The notes under the pieces are model-generated. The model made no database searches. It was not told where the DNA came from and was given only the letters and a program-made list of their open reading frames with translations. From Candidatus Omnitrophota bacterium (lineage in GTDB: Bacteria > Hinthialibacterota > Hinthialibacteria > Hinthialibacterales > Hinthialibacteraceae): a stretch of 64,000 nucleotides of DNA. Made by a program: the position numbers and the translations under genes. The stretch covers positions 1 through 64,000 of the forward strand of contig JBFMBP010000110.1 of NCBI GenBank assembly GCA_040755155.1. The letters are read 5' to 3'. Shown one piece after another: positions 1-7,102 of this stretch (its first letter is position 1; the number at the start of each line of letters is the position of its first letter).

Positions 1-1
1 A

Positions 2-79
2 AAAGTTTGCAAGGCTTCTTTTTGGGCCAAGCGTTTTCTCGAAACGCTTGACGCTATCGCCGGAAACGATCGAATTTGA
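2..79 (+). CDS. Possible 3' end of a truncated gene at the window edge
   Basis: One plus-strand frame is open from the window edge to a TGA at 77-79 and encodes 25 residues ending in ETLDAIAGNDRI. It could be the C-terminus of a gene lying mostly outside the window. It has no recognisable domain and may be chance. An 8-bp inverted repeat, AAGCGTTT/AAACGCTT (29-49), lies inside it. Confidence 0.2.
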   Translation, partial: KVCKASFWAKRFLETLDAIAGNDRI

Positions 80-115
80 AAAGTCGAATTTAAAAACGTA
101 CGGGAAAATAAGACT

Positions 116-376
116 CTAGTAAACTTGACTATGGGTTCCCACTCGGTAAAACATGACGACCTTGTAGTTGTTTTGTTCTTCAAAAACGATTCGCAAATCG
201 CCGCCTGCCGCAATCACTCGTTTGTTTTTTTGATCTCCATGAAGCGCATGATTTTTGAGTTGCGGATCGTAAGGATTATTTAGAAATACTGCGATGGGTT
301 TCTTAATTGTATCTTGTTGTTTGGCAGGCAGTTTCAAAAAAGCCTTATTGAAGTTTTTATGATAGGCGATTTTCAT
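116..376 (-). CDS. RelE/YafQ-type toxin, copy A
   Basis: This 86-residue protein has the form of a RelE/ParE-superfamily mRNA interferase. It is short and basic, with the late beta-strand motif GGDLRIVF and the C-terminal GTHSQVY that is typical of YafQ-like members. Such toxins cleave mRNA on the ribosome and are held inactive by a partner antitoxin. The start codon directly abuts the stop codon of the antitoxin gene (377-616), so the two are translationally coupled, antitoxin first. A second, diverged copy of the pair lies at 916-1420. The family call rests on size, motifs and gene order. The substrate cannot be read from the sequence. Confidence 0.82.
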   Translation of the reverse strand: MKIAYHKNFNKAFLKLPAKQQDTIKKPIAVFLNNPYDPQLKNHALHGDQKNKRVIAAGGDLRIVFEEQNNYKVVMFYRVGTHSQVY

Positions 377-616
377 TTAGCGTTGCCTTAATTTTTCCAG
401 ATAGGCAATGGCTTCATCTCCTTCCAGTTCGGGACTGATATTTATCCCTTGCCTGGCTTCTTCTTGATCCTGGTCCAGTTTGGCCATGTCTTCAGGGGAA
501 TAGCGGGTGATGATGAATGACTCCTCTTTTTGGGATTCCACAAAATCAACGACAATCCGCCGTTCCTCAGGAGACAATTCCTTGATCTCCGAAATAATTT
601 CTTCTGCGGTTTTCAT
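377..616 (-). CDS. Antitoxin of module A
   Basis: This 79-residue acidic protein begins MKTAEEIISEIKELSPEE and precedes the RelE/YafQ-like toxin gene with no gap. I chose the ATG at 614-616 because a good Shine-Dalgarno (GGAAGG) lies just upstream and because the sequence beyond it is the non-coding repeat shared with module B. The N-terminal half is a short amphipathic helical region seen in many small antitoxins (LSPEERRIVVDFVES). The C-terminal half diverges from copy B and is probably the toxin-wrapping segment. It should neutralise the toxin and may autoregulate the operon, but no DNA-binding fold is recognisable. Confidence 0.75.
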   Translation of the reverse strand: MKTAEEIISEIKELSPEERRIVVDFVESQKEESFIITRYSPEDMAKLDQDQEEARQGINISPELEGDEAIAYLEKLRQR

Positions 617-738
617 AAGCCTACCCTTCCTTTTAGGGCAATTGCATCTTTCCTTATAATATAACGCCAATCCGGGATTTGGAAACGGATATTGCGCCTT
701 TCGAACGCGGAAAATCCCGCCCGCATTATAATAAAGCA
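533..738. repeat. Direct repeat, copy 1: antitoxin 5' end plus upstream region
   Basis: About 206 bp are repeated almost unchanged at 1337-1542, offset by 804 bp. The repeat covers the first ~28 codons of the antitoxin, its ribosome-binding site and ~120 bp of upstream DNA. On the minus strand the upstream part holds an AT-rich stretch (TTATATTATAAGG) that probably contains the shared promoter. The rest of the module has diverged far more. Confidence 0.85.
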
Positions 739-869
739 GTTTATCCGTGAAATCCGTTTTGCAAAAACCCTGTTGCATTCTCCATTTTTACACGGCTTCG
801 CGATTCAAAAAAACGGTAAGAGAGAAGTTAAGGCGCTGCTCATGAACGTCTTATTTAACTTGCGGGTAA

Positions 870-912
870 AGATCAGCCCAAGAGGGAAGGGGACAATTTC
901 AAACGAAATAAA
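870..912. repeat. Short dispersed repeat (partner at 19334-19377)
   Basis: About 43 bp running from AGATCAGCC to TTTCAAACGAAATAAA recur with a few mismatches at 19334-19377. This copy lies immediately downstream of the toxin B gene on its strand, so it may be a trailer or terminator remnant. The second copy lies next to a MITE-like element and has no toxin gene. Confidence 0.5.
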
Positions 913-915
913 ATA

Positions 916-1176
916 CTAGTAGACTTGGTTGTGAGTTCCAACCAGCAGGAATGTTACTTTTTCATAGTGGTTTTTTTCCCGGAAAACAAGCCGAAGATCG
1001 CCGCCCGCCGAAATGGCCCGGCGGCCTTTTTGATCTCCATGCAAGACGTGATTGCAGAGACGGGGATCATGGGGATTTTGCCGGAAAATAGTAATGATCT
1101 GTTCGACTTTGTCCTGTTGTTTTGGCGAAAGTTTTTCGTATGCTTTTATAAATTTTTTATAGTAGACGAGTTCCAT
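916..1176 (-). CDS. RelE/YafQ-type toxin, copy B
   Basis: This 86-residue paralogue of the copy A toxin has the same landmarks: HGDQK, a GGDLRLVF strand and a C-terminal GTHNQVY. It overlaps its antitoxin gene (1157-1420) by 20 bp, where copy A only abuts. The two toxins are the same length but differ at many positions, while their upstream DNA is nearly identical. That points to an old duplication with toxin divergence, or to replacement of the toxin part. Predicted role: ribosome-dependent mRNA cleavage. Confidence 0.82.
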   Translation of the reverse strand: MELVYYKKFIKAYEKLSPKQQDKVEQIITIFRQNPHDPRLCNHVLHGDQKGRRAISAGGDLRLVFREKNHYEKVTFLLVGTHNQVY

Positions 1177-1420
1177 CTTTTGCTTTTCTAAATTGGCGAA
1201 GGTATGCGATGGATTCTTCCGTCGTCTTGAGAACAGGACTTACGTTGATCCCTTGTTCTGCTTCCTCCTCGCACTGGTCGAGCAAAGCCATGTCTTCCGA
1301 GGAAAAGCGGGTGATGGCGAATGCTTCTTCTTTGTTGGATTCCACAAAATCAACGACAATCCGCCGCTCCTCAGGAGACAATTCCTTGATCTCCGAAATA
1401 ATTTCTTCTGCGGTTTTCAT
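1157..1420 (-). CDS. Antitoxin of module B
   Basis: This 87-residue protein is identical to antitoxin A over the first ~28 residues and then diverges, with an extended C-terminus (RKAKDGTRLL) that overlaps the toxin gene by 20 bp. The start (ATG at 1418-1420) was chosen by comparison with copy A and the shared Shine-Dalgarno. The diverging half faces the diverging toxin, as expected for partner-specific neutralisation. Confidence 0.75.
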   Translation of the reverse strand: MKTAEEIISEIKELSPEERRIVVDFVESNKEEAFAITRFSSEDMALLDQCEEEAEQGINVSPVLKTTEESIAYLRQFRKAKDGTRLL

Positions 1421-1542
1421 AAGCCTACCCTTCCTTTTAGGGCAATTGCATCTTTCCTTATAATATAACGCCAATCCGGGATTTGGAAACGGATATTGCG
1501 CCTTTCGAACGGAGAATATCCCGCCTGCCCTATAATAAAGCA
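1337..1542. repeat. Direct repeat, copy 2: antitoxin 5' end plus upstream region
   Basis: This is the second copy of the ~206-bp repeat at 533-738. Differences are concentrated at the upstream edge (around 1511-1530). It marks the duplicated unit as the whole toxin-antitoxin module with its promoter region. Confidence 0.85.
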
Positions 1543-1626
1543 AAGAAAGCCGCATCGTCTCGGTAGAGAATTCCTTTCTTGAGAACGCCTCTTTTTCAAA
1601 ACGGAAAAAAAATTTTCCAATTCCTC

Positions 1627-1663
1627 TTGACAAGCAGGCTGACTATGACTATAGTTATAGTCA
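1627..1663 (+). promoter_or_regulatory. blaI-type promoter with overlapping operator
   Basis: A -35 TTGACA (1627-1632) is followed after exactly 17 nt by a -10 TATAGT (1650-1655). A perfect 8-bp inverted repeat with a 2-nt centre, TGACTATA-GT-TATAGTCA (1646-1663), covers the -10 and the likely start site. This is where a BlaI/MecI dimer would block its own promoter. The half-site resembles none of the classic TACA/TGTA operators closely, so the binding assignment is inferred from position and symmetry. Confidence 0.75.
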
Positions 1664-1693
1664 AAAGTATCTTATTCGAGAAAGCAGAGAACA

Positions 1694-2089
1694 ATGCGCA
1701 GAAAATCATCCGAACAATTGACGGCGGCGGAATGGAAGGTCATGAAGGTCGTATGGGATATCGAATCCGGTTCCTCCCGTGAAATTTACGAGCGGGCGGG
1801 CGAAAAGCACGATTGGGCTTATACGACAGTGAAAACCATTCTCAGTTCCCTTGTCAATAAGAAATTTCTGAAAACGCGGCAGGACGGCAACAAGTTCGTT
1901 TACAGTCCCGCCAAGCCCGCCATCAATACTTTGATGCAAGCGGCGGACGATTTCATCGATCGCAGCGTCGAGGGCGTCAAAGGGCGATTGCTTTGTTATA
2001 TGGCGAATAGGATCGAACTCTCCGAAGAGGACGTACAAGAACTGCAAGCCATCCTCGATCAACAGAAAGAGAAAGGATCAACGTCGTGA
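1694..2089 (+). CDS. BlaI/MecI/CopY-family repressor
   Basis: This 131-residue protein carries the BlaI/MecI winged helix at about residues 8-75 (LTAAEWKVMKVVWD, then the recognition region YTTVKTILSSLVNKKFL) and a C-terminal dimerisation helix region. Members repress operons that usually encode an M56 (BlaR1/MecR1-like) membrane metalloprotease, which cleaves the repressor when it senses a signal. A palindrome overlaps its own -10, so autorepression is likely. Its natural partner gene overlaps it by 4 bp (GTGA) but is broken after ~33 recognisable codons. The regulator has therefore lost its sensor and may be constitutively repressing. Confidence 0.9.
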   Translation: MRRKSSEQLTAAEWKVMKVVWDIESGSSREIYERAGEKHDWAYTTVKTILSSLVNKKFLKTRQDGNKFVYSPAKPAINTLMQAADDFIDRSVEGVKGRLLCYMANRIELSEEDVQELQAILDQQKEKGSTS

Positions 2090-2244
2090 CGGGAATCGAA
2101 GCGTTCGGCCAAGCGGCGGAAGGGTGGGGGCGTTTTTTGTGGACGCATACGGCCGATACCGCCTGGATGTTTTTGCTTGTGGGATTCGAAGAAGGCGCAA
2201 GAAGCGCATCCGCCGATTATATCGTCGCTTACTTAAAACAGTAA
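2086..2244 (+). pseudogene. 5' remnant of an M56 (BlaR1/MecR1-like) sensor protease gene
   Basis: A GTG overlapping the blaI-like stop by 4 bp opens a 52-codon frame. The first ~33 residues, with FLWTHTADTAWMFLLVG, look like the N-terminal membrane helix of M56 proteases that follow blaI. The tail (FEEGARSASADYIVAYLKQ) has no such character and runs into the 3' end of the opposite-strand helicase gene. A full M56 protein would be several hundred residues with an HExxH motif. The likely cause is insertion of the 2.2-6.1 kb cassette. Confidence 0.6.
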
Positions 2245-5200
2245 TTTGTTGATCCGTTCAACAAATTCTTTCCGGGCGGGCAAGCCGCGTTCCCATTCGT
2301 AACAGGAAATACGTTCGATCTGCCATCCCCCACGCATGAGGCGCAACGTCCGTTCCACGTCGCGCGGGACGTAGTTTCCCTTAGCGTCGAAATGTTGCGG
2401 CCCATCCACTTCTACTGCAACGAATCGATCTCGTCGCGTTACGACAAAATCGATCCTATAGCCGCAAGATTCGTATTGCGGCACTACATTCAACTTGTTT
2501 GCGACTAACGTTTCGTATACTTCGCGCTCAAAATTTGATTCAAATGATGACTCGATTTTCAAAATATTATTTCCGTTATGAGATGATCCATCTTTTGCCG
2601 TTTGGAAATATTCGCGCATGTTGCCTATGAAATCGCTTGTCGGAATGGAGGAAATTACGATCATATGATCAGTTGCCCGTGTCACGGCGACGTTAAACCG
2701 GTTATCGTCATTCACATGGGCAAACGAACGTTGATGCGCATCGGCGTCTATACCTAAACACAAAATAATGGTGTGCCGTTGATCGCCTTGAAATGATTGT
2801 GGTGACCCACATTTAAAATTGTGCTGGTTAATCAATTTCCCGATGATCTCTTCTTCGGAAAAACGAGCATTCATGTATTTCGCCTGCTCTTCGGTCATCG
2901 TGATAATCCCAAGGCTTGTGTTTTCCTCGCGGGCGGCAAAATCATAAATCATTTCAAGTGCTTTGTCGTACTCTTCAGAGATAACTCGTCTTTCATTGCG
3001 CGTTCCACGTACATAATGAAACTCGATAACATTAGCATGTTCGTTAGCAGGATTACGACGCATTACTTTAAGGCGGCCTTCGTAATATTTTGTATTGGAA
3101 AACGCTATAATTGGCGGCAAGGAGCGGAAATGCTCATCAAGCATAAAAAGACCACCTTTCGAAGAACGAGATGCAGCGATTTCATAGACGCTTCTCGAGT
3201 AATTTAAATCATTGATTGTCATGGCATCGAGTTCATTCTTTGCCGTCAGCATTTGTAACTTCATCACCGCTATTGCCGTCCGATGTTTTAGTTGTTTTTC
3301 ATCACCGACAACAACAACGTACTTTGCTCGATAAAGCGCGGGAACAGCCGTCGCCGGATCGCATAAGGATGCTTCGTCGATAATGGCATAATCAAACAAT
3401 GCGGATTCCAATTTCAAAGCCTGCCCGAGGTAGTTGCTGGTACATGCCCATATAGGGAAACAGCGAAGTAAAAGCGAACTATCGGTTCCCTCAAGTATTT
3501 TCGATAAAACTTTCTTTTTTGACTTAGTAATTGGCGTCTCTAGGGCATTGGCATAATTACGAAGTCGCGGTGTATTTTCTTGGTCACTATAAAGTACATC
3601 AGACAAAGTATATTTACGCCAACATTCAAACACTTCGCAACTTCGTTTATGTTCCAGATCAACCCATTCTGCATGATTTAACCACAATGTGCGGATATTT
3701 TTATTCCGGTTAAGATGCCCTAATGCTCCATCCGCAAGTGTGGAGTAATATGACTTGTCCACAGAGTCCAATATGGAACGATGTCCATTACACCGTTGAA
3801 GGGCTAAGTTGGTTTTAATTTGGTTCAGAATCGCACGTGTACGGAGTTTATGAGCAAACGGGATTCTAGGACGTGCAAGTGTCTGCCTCGCCCATTCCGC
3901 CTTTTTTCGAAAAAATTCTAATTCACTCAGTCCCGGAATTTTTTCGGGTAATTCTGCGTCAGCTAGTTTGTCAAGTTCCGAGCGGGACGAGTGATATTGC
4001 CCATAATAGTCTTCCAATCTCTTGATCGTTCCTGCTGTATCTTTTTTCTTTTGTCGAGCATCATGAAGATTTGATCGCGCTTGTTCTAGCGCATTTGCCG
4101 TTTGGCGCCGGTTAAGGTTTTCATAATGGAGTATGCCTTTAATTAAGTTGGCAAATTCTTTTTTCTGGGACTTGTCACCGACATGCGCGACAACATATTT
4201 CCCGCCGAGTTCTTGCAGTTTATTCACAACAACGGAAACAGCTTCACGAGTCTTGCTTGTGACAAGAACGGTTTTCCCGTTATAGGCCAAGTTTATGGCA
4301 AGAGACGCGATAGTATGTGATTTCCCCGTTCCGGGAGGTCCGGAAATAACTGTGAGTGGATGGCTGGCGGCATAAGCGATGGCTTCCCTCTGGTGGTTCG
4401 ATAGGGTCAAAACCTCAAGAACACGATCCAGAGAATCGGCAGATTGTGTAGATGGCTCGACAGAATCCGGTGATGACTCGCTACCATTCTTCCCCTGATT
4501 GATTTGCCGCATGAGCAACGGAATCGATGTACAATCGGCATTATCCGATTTAATAATCTCGTTGATTTCCTTCTCGACGGAGAAATCTGGTAATGCGTCA
4601 ATTTTCAGCGCCACGGCAGTGGGCAACAACGATAGCGTTATTCCTTCACGAGCCTTGCGTAATGTGTCTTCCTCAATGCTCTTCACAGTAAAATTACGTT
4701 GAGAAAATGTCGTACGCCGTTCTTCGCGAACCGAATTACGGATACTTTTCACGAGATCATCGATGGAATTACTAAACGGATATTGAAATGGCGTTGCCTT
4801 GGCAATCTTGTCGATTTCCGCCGCAATGGTATCCGCATCTCCGTCTGATCCGTCCGATAACAATAGAGATAGGGCAGGCGTATATAGTTTGAGCGTTCCT
4901 TGCTTCATGTCCAGGCGCGTTTCATTCGCGCCTTCCGATGAAACGTCCGTTTCAGCAATTAATAAGGGGCAACAAAACTTTGCTTGATCTTGTTTTCCTG
5001 CAAGAAGCATGAATCCAAAAAGAATAAAACATTCGCCTTCGGCGCTGATTTGAAACTCGTGTTTCCATCGCATAATTACAGAATTATCGGTTTGCAGGCT
5101 TTGCGAGGTTTCGATTTGGCGAATGTCTGCGGCGGATAAGAGGTGAATTTCCCCACGTGTCGTTTTCGCGCCAAAATCGACCGGCGAATCTCGGTTAACC

Positions 5201-5253
5201 AACCGAACGCAATCACGCAGATAACTCAAATAATTCCTTGTGAAAGCGTCCAT
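2233..5253 (-). CDS. UPF1-like SF1 helicase with C-terminal PD-(D/E)XK-like nuclease
   Basis: This 1006-residue protein has four parts. Residues 1-280 are an N-terminal region of unknown fold. An SF1 helicase core shows Walker A GPPGTGKS (305-312), Walker B DYAIIDEAS (621-629), GDEKQL (650-655), DEHFRS (706-711), QSFQGDQR (819-826) and NRFNVAVTRA (851-860). A long insert (~370-600) separates motif Ia from Walker B. The C-terminal domain has FERE (908), YRIDFVV (D935) and VAVEVDGPQH (E948, D950), the layout of DUF559/Vsr-like PD-(D/E)XK nucleases. Such COG1112-type helicase-nuclease fusions are common in defence islands. It starts 3 bp after the coiled-coil membrane gene, so the two form one operon. 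The gene is visibly AT-richer than its neighbours. Cleavage target and trigger are unknown. Confidence 0.85.
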   Translation of the reverse strand: MDAFTRNYLSYLRDCVRLVNRDSPVDFGAKTTRGEIHLLSAADIRQIETSQSLQTDNSVIMRWKHEFQISAEGECFILFGFMLLAGKQDQAKFCCPLLIAETDVSSEGANETRLDMKQGTLKLYTPALSLLLSDGSDGDADTIAAEIDKIAKATPFQYPFSNSIDDLVKSIRNSVREERRTTFSQRNFTVKSIEEDTLRKAREGITLSLLPTAVALKIDALPDFSVEKEINEIIKSDNADCTSIPLLMRQINQGKNGSESSPDSVEPSTQSADSLDRVLEVLTLSNHQREAIAYAASHPLTVISGPPGTGKSHTIASLAINLAYNGKTVLVTSKTREAVSVVVNKLQELGGKYVVAHVGDKSQKKEFANLIKGILHYENLNRRQTANALEQARSNLHDARQKKKDTAGTIKRLEDYYGQYHSSRSELDKLADAELPEKIPGLSELEFFRKKAEWARQTLARPRIPFAHKLRTRAILNQIKTNLALQRCNGHRSILDSVDKSYYSTLADGALGHLNRNKNIRTLWLNHAEWVDLEHKRSCEVFECWRKYTLSDVLYSDQENTPRLRNYANALETPITKSKKKVLSKILEGTDSSLLLRCFPIWACTSNYLGQALKLESALFDYAIIDEASLCDPATAVPALYRAKYVVVVGDEKQLKHRTAIAVMKLQMLTAKNELDAMTINDLNYSRSVYEIAASRSSKGGLFMLDEHFRSLPPIIAFSNTKYYEGRLKVMRRNPANEHANVIEFHYVRGTRNERRVISEEYDKALEMIYDFAAREENTSLGIITMTEEQAKYMNARFSEEEIIGKLINQHNFKCGSPQSFQGDQRHTIILCLGIDADAHQRSFAHVNDDNRFNVAVTRATDHMIVISSIPTSDFIGNMREYFQTAKDGSSHNGNNILKIESSFESNFEREVYETLVANKLNVVPQYESCGYRIDFVVTRRDRFVAVEVDGPQHFDAKGNYVPRDVERTLRLMRGGWQIERISCYEWERGLPARKEFVERINKLLF

Positions 5254-5256
5254 GAT

Positions 5257-5991
5257 TTAGTCGCCTGTCAGAGTGGTAACATCGTCCACAATGGAAATGC
5301 GAAGTTTTTCCAATGCCCCACGATTTTGTTCTAATTGAGAAACAACACTTCTTATCTCGTCTTGGATTGCAGGAATCCCTTTCAATTGGACAATCAATTC
5401 CTCGGTTTTGGCTTCGAGTGTTCGCTGGCTAAGTCTTGATCCCTGGTCAATCTTTTCTGAAATCTGCTTTCCAACAGAATCTAATCGTTCATTGATGGCC
5501 TGTATAGCCGAAACGATCTTTTCGGCAAGTTGACCTTGGTATTCCTTTTCTTTTACTAATCGTTCGGTGGCTTTCTCGGATTTCCATTTTCGCGTTTCGA
5601 TGGCTTCTGCTTTGAACGTTTCGGAAAAACCAACCATCCTTTCTTTCAAATCACTCAGACGTTCCTTGATCGTTTGCGCAGCATCGCGGAGCGCTTGCCG
5701 GTTATCGACCGCAATCGATTGGACGATTTGACGATCTTCCTTGGTACGAACGTCTATCAAGGCGAGCGCTTCCGCTACACGTTGTTCCAGTTTTGTTATC
5801 GATTCACTGGCTTGAATCGATTGGGTAGAGGCTTGGGTAACGGCATTGGACAACGCTTCAATCAAGGCTTGTCCTTGTCTTGAAGCAGTGCTGACAGCGC
5901 CTAATGACTTTACAATCAGAAACAAAGCAACTACGGCAGGGATTCCAATCACCGTCAAAGTCACGACAAGAACTAGCGTTTCCGTGTTCAT
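5257..5991 (-). CDS. Membrane-anchored coiled-coil protein, partner of the helicase-nuclease
   Basis: This 244-residue protein opens with one hydrophobic helix (residues ~6-30, LVVTLTVIGIPAVVALFLIV) and is then almost entirely charged, heptad-rich alpha helix with no enzymatic motif. It resembles the anchor plus coiled-coil architecture of RmuC-like or chemoreceptor-like proteins, but lacks the RmuC nuclease domain. It is the first gene of a two-gene operon with its own strong promoter, and the stop codon is 3 bp from the helicase start. It may act as a membrane sensor or scaffold for the helicase-nuclease, which is inferred only from gene coupling. I recognise no named family. Confidence 0.75.
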   Translation of the reverse strand: MNTETLVLVVTLTVIGIPAVVALFLIVKSLGAVSTASRQGQALIEALSNAVTQASTQSIQASESITKLEQRVAEALALIDVRTKEDRQIVQSIAVDNRQALRDAAQTIKERLSDLKERMVGFSETFKAEAIETRKWKSEKATERLVKEKEYQGQLAEKIVSAIQAINERLDSVGKQISEKIDQGSRLSQRTLEAKTEELIVQLKGIPAIQDEIRSVVSQLEQNRGALEKLRISIVDDVTTLTGD

Positions 5992-6055
5992 CGTGAGTAC
6001 ACCTTTTATTAAAAATATTTTGGATTGAAACTAAAAATTATGTTTAATATAACCA

Positions 6056-6105
6056 AAGTATACTTAATTAACGTACAGTATAAGCAATAATCATTTTGCT
6101 TTCAA
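6056..6105 (-). promoter_or_regulatory. Promoter and palindrome of the helicase-nuclease cassette
   Basis: On the minus strand a -35 TTGAAA (6100-6105) is followed after 17 nt by a -10 TATACT (6077-6082). Just downstream lies the perfect 10-bp palindrome AAGTATACTT (6056-6065), a possible operator. ATTGCTTAT occurs twice, once upstream of the -35 and once overlapping the approach to the -10. The leader to the start codon at 5991 is about 75 nt and AT-rich. Confidence 0.6.
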
Positions 6106-6163
6106 GATCATAAGCAATGGTTGAGCAAGGCGGATAGCTAGTTGTTCGGCTGTCGGTCTTTAA

Positions 6164-6304
6164 ATCGCACCCTTGCATTTGGAGACCAAATCGAAATTTG
6201 AGGGAACGGTGACAGAACATCAAGCGCAAGGAACCCTTAACGGCGGCGGACCGAAATTTCAGGCGCGCAGCGGCGACGGCGACATTTCAATTCGCTTGAA
6301 ATAA
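6164..6304 (+). pseudogene. 3' remnant of a DUF4097-like gene
   Basis: A frame open after a TAA at 6161-6163 has no start codon of its own. It encodes 46 residues ending LNGGGPKFQARSGDGDISIR, then LK and a stop. The GTLNGGGP and SGDGDI pieces match the C-terminal beta-strand repeat end of DUF4097-type proteins, which in several phyla sit at the end of M56 sensors or in BlaI operons. It lies on the same strand as the blaI gene 4 kb upstream. It is most simply the lost tail of that operon. Confidence 0.55.
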
Positions 6305-6476
6305 TCGGATGGCGATTCGCATCCCCGCTGAGGCGCAAGAAGAATAATTATCTCGAAGCAGCAGGATTATGGGATAGCGCGGCTAATCGCTTCGCCATCC
6401 CTATTGTTTTATCCGGGCCGCGCCGCAGGAAGCCAAGGCGTCTCCCTTCCACCCCCCAAAAAAAAGAGCGAAATAA

Positions 6477-6504
6477 TTGACAAAAAGAGTTCTTACAATA
6501 TAAT
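6477..6504 (+). promoter_or_regulatory. Consensus sigma-70 promoter upstream of the DksA-like gene
   Basis: TTGACA (6477-6482) and TATAAT (6499-6504) are both perfect consensus hexamers, spaced 16 nt apart. The promoter reads toward the gene starting at 6621 and gives a leader of ~110 nt. Nothing else in the gap explains it. Confidence 0.75.
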
Positions 6505-6620
6505 TCTTTTTTCTTTAAGATTGTCGGCGACTTTGGATTTAGACATACATCGTTGTTGCGAAAAAGCCAACGAGACGGCGATAGGCCTCTCGCCGCTTTC
6601 CATGTTTTCGGGAGAACGCT

Positions 6621-7004
6621 ATGCCGGACAAGAAGAACAAAGCCATAAAAGAGAAATCGAACAAAAGGGAAAAATTATTCGCCGAATTGAAGGGAATGCT
6701 GTTGCAGGAACGGCAAAAGTTGCTGCAGGAAGCCATGAAATCCCATAATATCAAGGAAATCGATTCGCACGGGGATATCGTGGATCAGAGCAACGATTAC
6801 TTGAACCGGGAAGTGCTTTTAGGATTGGCCGAACACGACCGGCTGCGAATCAAGGAAATCGACGACGCCTTAAAGCGTATGGATGACGGCGTCTATGGCA
6901 TTTGCCTTATGTCGGGGGCGGAGATATCCGATGCGCGGCTCATCGCCATGCCCACGGCGAAATATACCTTGGAATGCCAAGCCAAGATCGAAGGCCGCCG
7001 TTAA
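6621..7004 (+). CDS. DksA/TraR-family protein with half-lost zinc site
   Basis: This 127-residue protein has the DksA plan: a long coiled coil (~15-90) with an acidic tip (D52, D55 in GDIVDQS), then the globular YGIC...EIS...RL...P region. DksA binds in the RNA polymerase secondary channel and, with ppGpp, retunes transcription of rRNA and biosynthesis genes. Only two of the four zinc-ligand cysteines remain: C95 with S98, and T116 with C119. A similar two-cysteine pattern is known in zinc-independent DksA paralogues such as Pseudomonas aeruginosa DksA2. It has a perfect-consensus promoter. The protein could be a low-zinc backup, with the zinc-binding copy elsewhere in the genome. Confidence 0.85.
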   Translation: MPDKKNKAIKEKSNKREKLFAELKGMLLQERQKLLQEAMKSHNIKEIDSHGDIVDQSNDYLNREVLLGLAEHDRLRIKEIDDALKRMDDGVYGICLMSGAEISDARLIAMPTAKYTLECQAKIEGRR

Positions 7005-7102
7005 TAGAATTTTCTTTTCGAATTTAGAATCATTACTCCGACTATTCGCCTATTTCTTTTTTTTCATTATTCATCGTTTCTAAGAAAGCCTATCAAATTG
7101 CT

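Noticed and set aside
2193-6342. AGGCGCAAGAAG occurs at 2193-2204 and 6331-6342, flanking the helicase cassette like a target duplication.
   Set aside because: The right copy lies outside the DUF4097 remnant that should belong to the host operon, and 12 bp can recur by chance. It does not mark both junctions consistently.
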